The notes beneath the pieces are model-generated. The model was not told where the DNA came from and did no database searches. It saw only the letters and a list, made by a program, of their open reading frames with translations. A DNA stretch of 64,000 bases from Opitutus terrae PB90-1 (GTDB taxonomy: Bacteria > Verrucomicrobiota > Verrucomicrobiia > Opitutales > Opitutaceae), in contig NC_010571.1 in the NCBI RefSeq assembly GCF_000019965.1, forward strand, positions 4,597,001-4,661,000, given 5' to 3'. Below, in pieces: positions 43,088 to 50,776 of the stretch. The first letter of the stretch is position 1. Every line of letters begins with the position of its first letter. The position numbers and the translations under genes were made by a program.

Positions 43088-44329
43088 ATGACTGCTTCTC
43101 CCCGTGAACGTTTCTTCGCCCTGCTGCGTGCCGCCGTCGAGTCGCACACGCTGCAAAAGCTCACGCTGGGGAAATACCGCGGCGCCGACGCGTCGCTGCG
43201 CAATCTGTTTGTCCGACCGATCACGCTCAAGAGCGGTCCCCATCTGACGTTTCTCTGGCGCCACGCCACCCGCGACGTGACGAAGAACCACCCGCCCGCC
43301 GAAGCGCTCGCCGACCTCGATCGGCTTGTCGGCACCGACTTTCTCGACGCGCATCTCTTCACCTCCACCGCGACCGCGCAGCTCGAGTGCCAGCCCGACG
43401 GACCCGCCCGCCTGCGAACGAAGAAAATCTCTGGAGCCGCGGCGCCCTCGCCGCCGCCCATCACACATGATCGTTCGAAGTCTCACCTGATTCCGGCCGA
43501 TGCGCCTTGGCTTCGCGCGCTCGGCGTGACGAACGATCGCGGCCAGCCGCGCGAGGGCATGGCGGACAAGTTCCGCCAGATTCAGAGATTCGCCGAAGTT
43601 CTGTCCCACTTGTTGGCCGAATCTGGTCTGGCGAGCGTCGCGCCACACTCGGACCCCTCTCCGGCCACTCAACCCTCAACTCTCAACTCTCAACTCCCTC
43701 CGTCCCCCCTCCGGATCGTCGACATGGGCTGCGGCAAGGGCTATCTCACCTTCGCCGTCGCCGCGCTGCTGGGCGAGCGCGCCCGGGTTGTCGGCGTGGA
43801 ACTCCGGCCCGAGCTCGTCGCGGAGAGCAACCGGATCGCACGGGAGCACCATCTCGATCACTGTCTGCAATTCACCGCGGGCACGATTGCGAGCACCGAA
43901 CTTTCCGGCATCGACGTGCTGATCGCACTGCACGCGTGCGATACCGCCACTGACGACGCGCTCGCCCAGGGCCTCGCCGCCAACGCCGGGTTGCTCGTCG
44001 TCTCGCCCTGCTGCCAGAAGGAACTGCGCCCGCAACTCGCCGCCCCGCGCGTGCTGGCCGACGCGCTGCGTCACGGAATTTTTCAGGAACGCCAGGCCGA
44101 GTTCGTCACCGACGCGTTGCGCGCGCAGTTGCTCGAATGGGCGGGTTATCGGACCAAGGTCTTCGAGTTCATCTCCACCGAGCACACGGCGAAGAACCTG
44201 ATGATCACCGCCGTCAAGGCCCACGCCCCGGGCGACGCCGCCCGTGCCGCGCGCATCCGCGAGTTCGCGGGTTTCTACGGCATCCGCACACAGCGGCTTG
44301 CGTCGCATCTCGGCTTCACGCTCGGCTAA
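43088..44329 (+). CDS. SAM-dependent methyltransferase, Methyltransf_32/GSTCD-like
   Basis: A 413-residue protein. The N-terminal half (about 1-190) has conserved RGADASLRNLFVRPITLKSG, which resembles a nucleic-acid or protein-binding module. The Rossmann methyltransferase domain (about 210-390) has motif I RIVDMGCGKGYLTFAVA, then IDVLIALHACDTATDDAL and SPCCQKELR, the HACDTAT and PCCQK words being typical of Methyltransf_32 relatives such as eukaryotic GSTCD. Substrate is unknown; RNA is plausible. A CTCAACT array is read through just before motif I (QPSTLNSQL). ATG 43088 is the natural start. The Rsm22-like methyltransferase follows. Confidence 0.82.
   Translation: MTASPRERFFALLRAAVESHTLQKLTLGKYRGADASLRNLFVRPITLKSGPHLTFLWRHATRDVTKNHPPAEALADLDRLVGTDFLDAHLFTSTATAQLECQPDGPARLRTKKISGAAAPSPPPITHDRSKSHLIPADAPWLRALGVTNDRGQPREGMADKFRQIQRFAEVLSHLLAESGLASVAPHSDPSPATQPSTLNSQLPPSPLRIVDMGCGKGYLTFAVAALLGERARVVGVELRPELVAESNRIAREHHLDHCLQFTAGTIASTELSGIDVLIALHACDTATDDALAQGLAANAGLLVVSPCCQKELRPQLAAPRVLADALRHGIFQERQAEFVTDALRAQLLEWAGYRTKVFEFISTEHTAKNLMITAVKAHAPGDAARAARIREFAGFYGIRTQRLASHLGFTLG
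43668..43695. repeat. Four-unit heptamer array inside the methyltransferase gene
   Basis: Units read CTCAACC, CTCAACT, CTCAACT, CTCAACT. The array falls in the linker between the N-terminal part and the catalytic domain, giving TQPSTLNSQL. As in the S55-like gene, 28 bases require compensation to keep the frame. Confidence 0.85.
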
Positions 44330-44332
44330 CGC

Positions 44333-44432
44333 GTGGCACCGGCGTCTCGCCCGTGATGCCTTCGCACGCAGCCTGTCGCCTCGCCTCTCCGTCTCGCGCT
44401 CGCGCCTCTTCGTGGCACGGGCGTCTCGCCCG
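44333..44432. repeat. Two class A elements between methyltransferase genes
   Basis: A variant copy (44333-44355, GTGGCACCGGCGTCTCGCCC) and a perfect copy (CACGGGCGTCTCGCCCGTG, 44414-44432) lie in the gap 44330-44570. No gene is supported in this gap. Confidence 0.75.
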
Positions 44433-44570
44433 TGGTCTCTCCGTCGCGCCGTCCCTGCCGCCGGCGCCCGCGTTCCACGCACGGCTGCAGCTGTGCCGGG
44501 ACGCTCGACGAGCGTCAGACCCGTCTTTGGGATTGGCGAACCGGGCCGGATTGGTGCGGAATTGCGGCCG

Positions 44571-45611
44571 ATGACTTGGGACGAACTCGATTGGCCCGCG
44601 CTGGACCGGCTGCGCGACGGATTCTTGCGCGGCGGCGCCGCCAGCGGGCACTACTGGCAAAACGCCTCGGATCTCGCGTCCTATGATTTCACCTACGGGG
44701 AGCGGATCGGCTGGAAATGGGACCACGTCTTGCGCGAGCTCCGACTGCGCGGCTGGAGCCCGCGCTCGCGCCGCATCTTCGACTGGGGCTGCGGCAGCGG
44801 CATCGCCGGCCGTCGCGTCGTCGAGTTCTTCGGCGCGGCGACCTTCGACGAGTTGCTGCTCTGGGATCACTCGCCCGTCGCGGCCGATTTCGCCGCCGCA
44901 GCCGCGAGCCGAGCGTTCCCCTCGCTGCAGGTCTCCCCGGTGACACCGGGGTTTCTCGCCAGCGACGAACCGCTCGGATTGTTGCTGATCAGTCACGTCC
45001 TCAACGAACTTTCCGTCGACGCACTCGCCTCCCTGCGCGCGATGTTGGAACGCGCCGACGCCATGCTCTGGGTCGAGCCGGGCACCCACGAGATCAGCCG
45101 CCGGCTCGGACAAATTCGCGACGCGTTGCTCCCGACCCACCGCGTCATCGCCCCGTGCACGCACCAGCTCGGATGCCCGATGTTCCGCGATGGCCGCGAA
45201 CGCGACTGGTGCCACTTCTTCGCCCCGCCACCTGCGGGGATCCACGCGGATTCCGACTGGGTGAAATTCGGTCAGCGCGCCGGTATCGATCTCCGCAGCC
45301 TGCCCTACGCATTCTTCGCGACGGAACGCACCGCCGCTTCCACCGACGCACCCGCGTCGATCGCGCGCGCCGGAGAAACTCCCGTGCCAGCCGAATCGGT
45401 GGAGCTTTCGCGCGTGATCGGCCGAGCCGAACATTTCAAGCCCTACGCGCGCGTGCTCAGCTGCGACGCCGCCGGCCTGGCCGATCTCGAACTCCCGAAG
45501 CGCGCCGATCCCGCGCTCTTCAAGCAGCTCGAGCGCACGAAATCTCCGCTGCTCTACCACTGGCATCGCGAGGGAAACAAAATCGTCGGTGGCGAACCGC
45601 TGGCGGAATAG
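44571..45611 (+). CDS. Rsm22-like methyltransferase (mitochondrial small-subunit type)
   Basis: A 346-residue SAM-dependent protein. Methyltransferase motif I is IFDWGCGSGIAGRRVVEFF (about 67-85). The late signature VIAPCTHQLGCPMFRDG with DWCHFF (about 195-220) is the Cys/His cluster typical of the Rsm22 family (PF09243), whose mitochondrial members act in small ribosomal subunit assembly. ATG 44571 begins MTWDELDWPALDRLRDGFL. Residues around 270 read GETPVPA, the translation of a class A repeat (45372-45390), so a repeat seems to be embedded in the coding sequence. The neighbouring methyltransferase may act in the same RNA-modification setting. Function in this organism is inferred. Confidence 0.82.
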   Translation: MTWDELDWPALDRLRDGFLRGGAASGHYWQNASDLASYDFTYGERIGWKWDHVLRELRLRGWSPRSRRIFDWGCGSGIAGRRVVEFFGAATFDELLLWDHSPVAADFAAAAASRAFPSLQVSPVTPGFLASDEPLGLLLISHVLNELSVDALASLRAMLERADAMLWVEPGTHEISRRLGQIRDALLPTHRVIAPCTHQLGCPMFRDGRERDWCHFFAPPPAGIHADSDWVKFGQRAGIDLRSLPYAFFATERTAASTDAPASIARAGETPVPAESVELSRVIGRAEHFKPYARVLSCDAAGLADLELPKRADPALFKQLERTKSPLLYHWHREGNKIVGGEPLAE

Positions 45612-45681
45612 CAGCTCCGCCAGCGCAGCCCGCCGCGACGAGTGAAATGGAGATGCGCCCCGGCCGCATCCGCTCTAGATG

Positions 45682-45796
45682 GAGACGCGACGCCCTCGTC
45701 GCGTCTGCGGCGACAAGGGCGTCGCCGCTCGAATTCATTGCCGCCGATGTAGCCGGGCTCGCTGAGCCCGGCCGCCGAGGTCAGCGACCTCGGCTA
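45682..45796. repeat. Mixed class B and class E palindrome cluster
   Basis: Class B palindromes at 45682-45706 and about 45707-45729 are followed by GTAGCCGGGCTCGCTGAGC (45749-45772) and GCCGAGGTCAGCGACCTC (45773-45796) hairpins with GTAGCC/GGCTAC outer arms. The region 45612-45836 between convergent genes is almost wholly repeat. Confidence 0.75.
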
Positions 45797-45836
45797 CAAC
45801 ACCAGTCACCAGCCCAGCGGCGACTCCGGATTCCGC

Positions 45837-46526
45837 CTACTTCAGTTCGCGGAGCTTGATCGCGCGATAGCTCACGACGTCGCCGTGATCCTGCAGCGCG
45901 AGGTGGCCGCGCGCGAGCGAAGCGAATTTTTCCCAATGCTTGAATTTGCTGGCGGCGATCAGCGCCTTTCCCGCCGGACTCGCGAGATCGACGTCGACGA
46001 TTTGCCGGCCATTCAGCCAGTGCTGCACCCGCCAGCCACTTACCACGATCCGCGCCTGATTCCACTCGCCGACCGGCCGGGTGACGTCCTCCTCGATGCC
46101 CTCCAAATCGTAGAGCGCACCGGCGCGATGACTCGCCGGGTGGTTGTCGTGCGCCTTCACGTTGTCGAGCACCTGATACTCGGGTCCGGTCGTGAAGGTG
46201 TTCGCCTCGCCCAGACCGACGCGGTAGATCACGCCGCTGTTGGCGCCTTCGGCGACCTTCCATTCCAGCGTCAGCTCGAAATCGCCAAACGCCTCCTGCG
46301 TGACCAGGTCGCCCGCCTTGCCGCGCAACACCAGCGCGCCGTCTTCCACGCGCCAGTTCTTGTCTGGCCGCTCGCTCTTGAATCCCCGCCACCCGTCGAG
46401 CGAGCTCCCGTCAAATAGCAGCCGCCACCCCTCCCGCGCCTCGTCCTCAGTCAGCGAATTCACGTCGCTCGCGGCCATCCGGCCAACCAATCCGAGAACC
46501 AGCATTCCAAGGACGACGGTTTTCAT
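45837..46526 (-). CDS. Secreted DUF1080 (3-keto-disaccharide hydrolase-like) protein
   Basis: A 229-residue exported protein with a signal peptide (about 1-19). The DUF1080 concanavalin-like domain (about 30-228) shows WRLLFDGSSLDGWRGF, DFELTLEWKVAEGANSGVIYRV, the conserved GPEYQVLDN and RPVGEWNQARIVV. The family (PF06439) includes 3-keto-disaccharide hydrolases and is expanded in Planctomycetes and Verrucomicrobia. A role in glycan or sugar processing outside the cytoplasm is likely. ATG 46526 starts MKTVVLGMLVLGLVG. It is divergent from the low-GC gene. Confidence 0.88.
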   Translation of the reverse strand: MKTVVLGMLVLGLVGRMAASDVNSLTEDEAREGWRLLFDGSSLDGWRGFKSERPDKNWRVEDGALVLRGKAGDLVTQEAFGDFELTLEWKVAEGANSGVIYRVGLGEANTFTTGPEYQVLDNVKAHDNHPASHRAGALYDLEGIEEDVTRPVGEWNQARIVVSGWRVQHWLNGRQIVDVDLASPAGKALIAASKFKHWEKFASLARGHLALQDHGDVVSYRAIKLRELK

Positions 46527-46751
46527 CACTTCGTTCTCTGTCGTCCGGCCGAAAACGCCAGTGCGATTTCCGGCACGCTCTCGGGGTCGGACTACTCTCA
46601 ACGGGGCAGTTCCCCTCCGTCCCGACTTTGCCGGCAGGGGTCACGATCGCTCGCACCGTTATGCGCAATCCAAGTTTGGTGGTCACCGATGCACTATGGC
46701 TACTACAGCTCCACTATTGCTTGCACTAACAGCCCACGTTATCAGAGCCCC

Positions 46752-47357
46752 ATGCTCCAACTCGACAGATTTACCGAAGCACCTGTCCCAATTAAGATCA
46801 TCATTACGATCGTGTGGGCCGGTGTTTTCTTTGCCGGGCTATGGATCTTGTGGTGGAGAACACCCGCGACCGCCAAAACGCCGGCTCCAGAAGTAACGTC
46901 ACAGATGTCCGATAGTTCCAGCAAGGTAGTCGCTGGAACAGTGGGCCAAGTTCAGCAAGGCGGAGCCGGCTCGACATTCATCACGCATGTCGCCGTTAAT
47001 GAGCCAGATTCAGACCGGCAAACACAGGATCTCTATTTCCGCGCGATCTCTCTAGCCCGCGAGATTCTTCAATTCTCGGCAGACCGTCAGAAATCAGAGC
47101 CACCGTATGGCCCGCCATCCGACAGGCTCAACTACGAGCGGCAGATTAGCTACTCTCGCACAACTGTCGCGACGTACACTGAACGCTACTCTTGGCGTGT
47201 CACAGGAATCCTGGAAGAATTGCGTCGGGAAGGTCTGATCGACAGGAGTCTCGAGTCTAGTAATGCGCATCCCACCAACCCGCTTGGCGTGGAAAGCATT
47301 GGGCATGACCTGACAAAGATTTCAGAGCAGTACAGAATTGCCCAGGCCGCTAAGTAG
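46752..47357 (+). CDS. Hypothetical membrane-anchored protein of lower GC
   Basis: About 201 residues. One transmembrane helix (about 13-34, IKIIITIVWAGVFFAGLWILWW) is followed by a Ser/Gln/Gly-rich linker and a soluble domain (about 80-195) with RAISLAREILQFSADRQ and YTERYSWRVTGILEELRREG. Two 60-base stretches I counted by hand gave 52% and 55% GC, below the flanking genes. ATG 46752 gives the compact form; an ATG at 46689 is possible. No family recognised. The composition and lack of relation to neighbours suggest transfer. Confidence 0.65.
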   Translation: MLQLDRFTEAPVPIKIIITIVWAGVFFAGLWILWWRTPATAKTPAPEVTSQMSDSSSKVVAGTVGQVQQGGAGSTFITHVAVNEPDSDRQTQDLYFRAISLAREILQFSADRQKSEPPYGPPSDRLNYERQISYSRTTVATYTERYSWRVTGILEELRREGLIDRSLESSNAHPTNPLGVESIGHDLTKISEQYRIAQAAK

Positions 47358-47447
47358 CTCACTCCACCTTGGCAGACGAGTGCTCCTCATCGGGGCAGAT
47401 TCGCTTTCAGAGCTGCTTTGAAGACGGTCACACTCCTTCCGCAGCGC

Positions 47448-47497
47448 TTGACTCGATCCCGACGCTATGAAACATCGCCCGTTCACTCTCTCCAACC
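47448..47497 (+). promoter_or_regulatory. Possible promoter of the 32-residue basic protein
   Basis: TTGACT at 47448-47453 resembles a -35 box. A weak -10 candidate, AAACAT, lies about 16 bases further on. This is suggestive only; no clear Shine-Dalgarno sequence precedes the ATG at 47498. Confidence 0.3.
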
Positions 47498-47596
47498 ATG
47501 GGCCAACAACTGAACAAGGTCATCAAACGTAAACGCCGCGCCGCCTACTTGAAGCGCAAGAAGGCTCAGGCCAAGACCGCCGCAAAGAAGAAGTAA
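47498..47596 (+). CDS. Very small basic protein (32 residues) next to rimO
   Basis: The product starts MGQQLNKVIKRKRRAAYLKR and ends in a Lys/Ala tail (KTAAKKK); about half of its residues are Lys or Arg. It is the only short open frame in a gap of about 340 bases, has a clean ATG and stop, and is followed 29 bases later by an intrinsic terminator. The composition is that of a nucleic-acid-binding peptide, like very small ribosomal proteins (for example bTHX or bL34), though it matches neither. I have a weak memory of similar short proteins in related Verrucomicrobia, which I cannot check. Its neighbour rimO modifies ribosomal protein S12, which makes a ribosome-associated role plausible but unproved. 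Confidence 0.7.
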   Translation: MGQQLNKVIKRKRRAAYLKRKKAQAKTAAKKK

Positions 47597-47625
47597 GCTC
47601 GCGCACCCTCCCTTTTTTCCGATCG

Positions 47626-47651
47626 CGGCCCCGCAGCGTCGGGGCCGTTTT
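47626..47651 (+). terminator. Rho-independent terminator of the basic-protein gene
   Basis: An 8-base-pair stem CGGCCCCG / CGGGGCCG (47626-47633 and 47640-47647) with loop CAGCGT is followed directly by TTTT (47648-47651). It is the clearest intrinsic terminator in the window and separates the small gene from rimO. Confidence 0.85.
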
Positions 47652-47701
47652 ATTTGGGCGTCCTCGACCGCATCAACGGACGCCACCACACACCTCCCTG
47701 A

Positions 47702-49117
47702 ATGATCAAGGTCAGTCTGATTTCCCTCGGTTGCGCCAAGAATCTCGTCGATAGCGAGATCATGGTCGGCCACCTGCACCAGGCCGGCATGGCCGTCATC
47801 CCCGAGGCCGAGAAGGCCGACGTCGTCATCGTCAACACCTGCTCGTTCATCGATTCCTCCAAGGAGGAGTCGATCGGCCACATCCTCGAAGTCCACCAGC
47901 ACCGCGGCCTGCGCAAGCGCCGCAAGGAACAGAAGCTCATCGTCGCCGGCTGCATGTCGCAGCGGTTCTCCAAGGACCTCTCCTCCTCGCTGCACGACGA
48001 GGTCGACGCGTTCATCGGCCTCGACCAGGTCACCAAGGTCGCCCCGATCATTCAGGAAATCTACGCCCGCGAGCGCACGAAGACCGACGATCCGGTTTCG
48101 TTTGTCGAGGGCCGGTCCACCTTCATCCCCGATTACGACACGCCCCGCTTTCGGCTCACGCCGAAGCATTTTGCCTACGTCAAGATCGCCGAGGGCTGCA
48201 ACCACCCGTGCACGTTCTGCATCATCCCGCAGATCCGCGGCCGGCATCGCAGCCGCACCGTCGAAAGCGTCGTCGCGGAGGTCCGGCAGCTCGTCCGCGA
48301 GGGCGTGAAGGAGATCAACCTGATCTCGCAGGACACCACGTTCTTCGGCATGGACACGTGGGAACAGCGGCCGAACCCGCGCACGCCGGTCGATTCCGGC
48401 CGCGGCACCGCGCTCACCACCCTGCTCCGCCAGCTCAACGCGATCGAGGGCGATTTCTGGATCCGGCTGCTCTACACGCACCCGGCGCATTGGAGCGACG
48501 AACTGATCCGCACCATCGCCGAATGCCCGAAGGTCGCGCGCTACATCGATATTCCGCTCCAGCACATCAGCGACGCGATGCTCAGCCGGATGCAGCGCGA
48601 AACCAGCGGTGGCTATATTCGTGATTTGATCGCGCGCATCCGCGCCGGCATTCCCGGCATCGCCGTGCGCACCACGTTCATCGTCGGTTTTCCCGGTGAA
48701 ACCGACGCCGACGTCGACGAGCTCTGCGCGTTCATCAGCGAGACGAAATTCGAACGGCTCGGCGTCTTTCGCTATTCGCAGGAGGACGGCACGCGCGCCG
48801 CGAAAATGCCCGAGCAGCTCTCCGCCAAAACCAAGGAGGCCCGCTGGCACCGCACGATGGCGCTGCAGAAGCAAATCGCCGCCGACGTCAGCAAGACTTA
48901 CGTCGGCCGAACGCTGCGCGTCCTCGTCGAAGAACCCGGTGTGGCCCGCGGCGAGGCCGACGCGCCGGACATCGACGGTCGCGTCTACGTGCCGCGCGAG
49001 TTGCCCGTCGGCGAATTCGCCGACGTGACTGTCACCGGCTATCACGATTACGACCTGCTCGCGCTGCCTCCGGGACAGAAGCCCGCCCAGTGGAAGGTTG
49101 CGCGCCAAGCGCAGTGA
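47702..49117 (+). CDS. rimO: Ribosomal protein S12 methylthiotransferase RimO
   Basis: A 471-residue radical SAM enzyme that adds a methylthio group to an Asp of ribosomal protein S12. The N-terminal MTTase domain carries the three cluster cysteines Cys11 (SLGCAKN), Cys47 (VNTCSF) and Cys84 (AGCMSQ). The radical SAM motif is C166NHPCTFC173, followed by IPQIRGRHRSR typical of RimO/MiaB. A C-terminal TRAM domain spans about 400-465. The start MIKVSLISLGCAKN at ATG 47702 is the RimO-type opening, which separates it from MiaB. It lies downstream of the basic-protein terminator. Confidence 0.95.
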   Translation: MIKVSLISLGCAKNLVDSEIMVGHLHQAGMAVIPEAEKADVVIVNTCSFIDSSKEESIGHILEVHQHRGLRKRRKEQKLIVAGCMSQRFSKDLSSSLHDEVDAFIGLDQVTKVAPIIQEIYARERTKTDDPVSFVEGRSTFIPDYDTPRFRLTPKHFAYVKIAEGCNHPCTFCIIPQIRGRHRSRTVESVVAEVRQLVREGVKEINLISQDTTFFGMDTWEQRPNPRTPVDSGRGTALTTLLRQLNAIEGDFWIRLLYTHPAHWSDELIRTIAECPKVARYIDIPLQHISDAMLSRMQRETSGGYIRDLIARIRAGIPGIAVRTTFIVGFPGETDADVDELCAFISETKFERLGVFRYSQEDGTRAAKMPEQLSAKTKEARWHRTMALQKQIAADVSKTYVGRTLRVLVEEPGVARGEADAPDIDGRVYVPRELPVGEFADVTVTGYHDYDLLALPPGQKPAQWKVARQAQ

Positions 49118-49136
49118 CGCGCCGCAGCGTGCCATG

Positions 49137-49182
49137 TAGGCCACCTCGTTGAGGTGGTGGGCCAGGTCACCGGCCTAACCGA
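49137..49182. repeat. Class D composite element
   Basis: CCACCTCGTTGAGGTGG (49141-49157) plus GGCCAGGTCACCGGCC (49160-49175) repeats the two-part layout of 25832-25880, here between convergent genes. Confidence 0.75.
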
Positions 49183-49200
49183 CCGCCGGAGCCAGCGCTG

Positions 49201-49785
49201 CTAGTTCCGCGTCTCGAACTCTTCCGCCCGGTGCGCCCGGCGCTTTCGTGACCGCGCCGGCTGCGCCGCGTGTCCGTCGCCGGCTTCCGGAGACATGGCG
49301 AATGGATGCCGCGACGGCAATTTCGCCACCGCCCGCAAATCGCCATAGCGGCACTCCGCCGCGCGACCGCAGCGCCGGCACAGTGCCTCGAGCTGGCACT
49401 GCACGAGTACGTTGAACGCCGCGCACAACTCGTCGCAGTCGCGCCAATGGGCCCGGCGCGTTTTCGGCGGCTCCGTTTCCAGCACCTCGCCGGCGACGAG
49501 CTCGAGCGCGCGCTCTCCGGCGTTGAAATACGGCAGATGCGTGGTCAACAGGCACTCGCCTCCGGCGGGCAACGGCGGCGGCGCCGACGTCGCCTGCTGC
49601 AGGCCCGCTTCGGCCGGACCGTCGCGCAACAACGACCACAGCTGGTCGAGCGTTTGATCCATTGCGCAGTTGAGGACCTCCGGAGACAACGTCTCCGCGT
49701 CTGGGAGCTCGCGAAGCAAAAGATCCCAAGTAGCCTTTTCGGCCGACTGCAGCGACTGACACGCCTCGAGAAAGCGCGGGGTCAT
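49201..49785 (-). CDS. Hypothetical cysteine-containing protein
   Basis: A 194-residue soluble protein. The N-terminal half is helical and acidic (MTPRFLEACQSLQSAEKATWDLLL). A Cys cluster in the middle (CDELCAAFNVLVQCQLEALC then CRRCGRAAEC, trimmed to its parts) could bind a metal. The C-terminal 40 residues are basic and low-complexity (SRKRRAHRAEE). Homologues might be conserved in the lineage, but no family is recognised. It lies just downstream of, and co-oriented with, the pseudoprotease gene, with a 121-base gap. Confidence 0.65.
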   Translation of the reverse strand: MTPRFLEACQSLQSAEKATWDLLLRELPDAETLSPEVLNCAMDQTLDQLWSLLRDGPAEAGLQQATSAPPPLPAGGECLLTTHLPYFNAGERALELVAGEVLETEPPKTRRAHWRDCDELCAAFNVLVQCQLEALCRRCGRAAECRYGDLRAVAKLPSRHPFAMSPEAGDGHAAQPARSRKRRAHRAEEFETRN

Positions 49786-49906
49786 GGTCGGAATCGTAAG
49801 CGGGAACGGATCCGGGGGCTACGCATCCGTTGCCAATTCCATCATTCAGACAAGCCTATTCGGAGCGGAGAAGGCCCGCTCCGTATCCGCGCATCCCCTG
49901 CGGCAG

Positions 49907-50776
49907 CTACGGCTTCGGCGCACCGTCCGGGGTGCTTTCCCCCGTCGCCGCGGCGGGTTCTGCCGCGGGAGAAGCCGGCGCCGCTGATTCGGCAGGCTTC
50001 GTGAACACGACCTGGCGGGCGATCTCGGCAATGTCTGCCGCCGGCAGCACGACCATCCCGCTTCGCCGCCCATTCGCGAGGTGTTGCAGCGTCACGCCGA
50101 GGACGGCCCCCTTCGGATCGAACACCGCCGTACTCAGCATGTTTTGCGACAACAGATAGAATCGACGCGGCTTCTCCACGATGCCGATGACCGTGGTTTC
50201 CTGCACCAACGGCGTTCGCTGCAAAACCTTCGCAGCGCGGCTCACCACGAAGAAACGATCGAGCACCGCCCCGTCCGCGGCCGTCGCGAGGTCGACATGG
50301 GTGAACTTCCTTGGCCCTGCCTCCGCGGTCGCGTCCTCCGGCGCCATGAACGCCAGATCAAGGTCCGCATCCTTTAACACGAATCGCGCCGGCACTTCCG
50401 TGCCGTCCGCGAGCCGGAGTTTCACCTGCTTGAAATCCACCCCCAACAGTTCGATCGGCCGGCCCGGCTGCAGCGCCCGCATGCTTTCGAACGCCATCTG
50501 CGGATCGACCTCGATGAGCGAGGTGACCGTCAGACCGTTCGGTGCGATCACCACGCCATTCACCTCCACGCGCTGTTCGCGTGGCGGCATTTCCTGGCCG
50601 CCGGATTTCACCTTGAGCGTGACCACCAGTTCCACGCCCACGACGGCATCCGCGTAACGCGCCGCGAGCGCGCGACCCGCGGCGGCCGTTTCGGCCGTGG
50701 CGGCCGCTGTGCGCGGGGAAAACGCACCGCCGCACAGCAGCGCGACAGCGATGACGAACGAAGGAAAACGTTTCAT
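49907..50776 (-). CDS. Secreted trypsin-fold pseudoprotease coupled to htrA
   Basis: A 289-residue exported protein with a signal peptide (about 1-23, KRFPSFVIAVALLCGGAFS). The order of strands resembles the HtrA protease fold: VVGVELVVTLKVK, then VNGVVIAPNGLTVTSLIEVDP where active enzymes read GSGVI..GxILTNxHVV, and later LLSQNMLSTAVFDPKGAVLGV where they read GNSGGPL. The catalytic His and Ser are both replaced, so it is probably inactive. The tail is Ala/Pro-rich. ATG 50776 overlaps the htrA stop (ATGA), giving tight coupling; a regulatory or scaffold role for HtrA is an inference. Confidence 0.75.
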   Translation of the reverse strand: MKRFPSFVIAVALLCGGAFSPRTAAATAETAAAGRALAARYADAVVGVELVVTLKVKSGGQEMPPREQRVEVNGVVIAPNGLTVTSLIEVDPQMAFESMRALQPGRPIELLGVDFKQVKLRLADGTEVPARFVLKDADLDLAFMAPEDATAEAGPRKFTHVDLATAADGAVLDRFFVVSRAAKVLQRTPLVQETTVIGIVEKPRRFYLLSQNMLSTAVFDPKGAVLGVTLQHLANGRRSGMVVLPAADIAEIARQVVFTKPAESAAPASPAAEPAAATGESTPDGAPKP

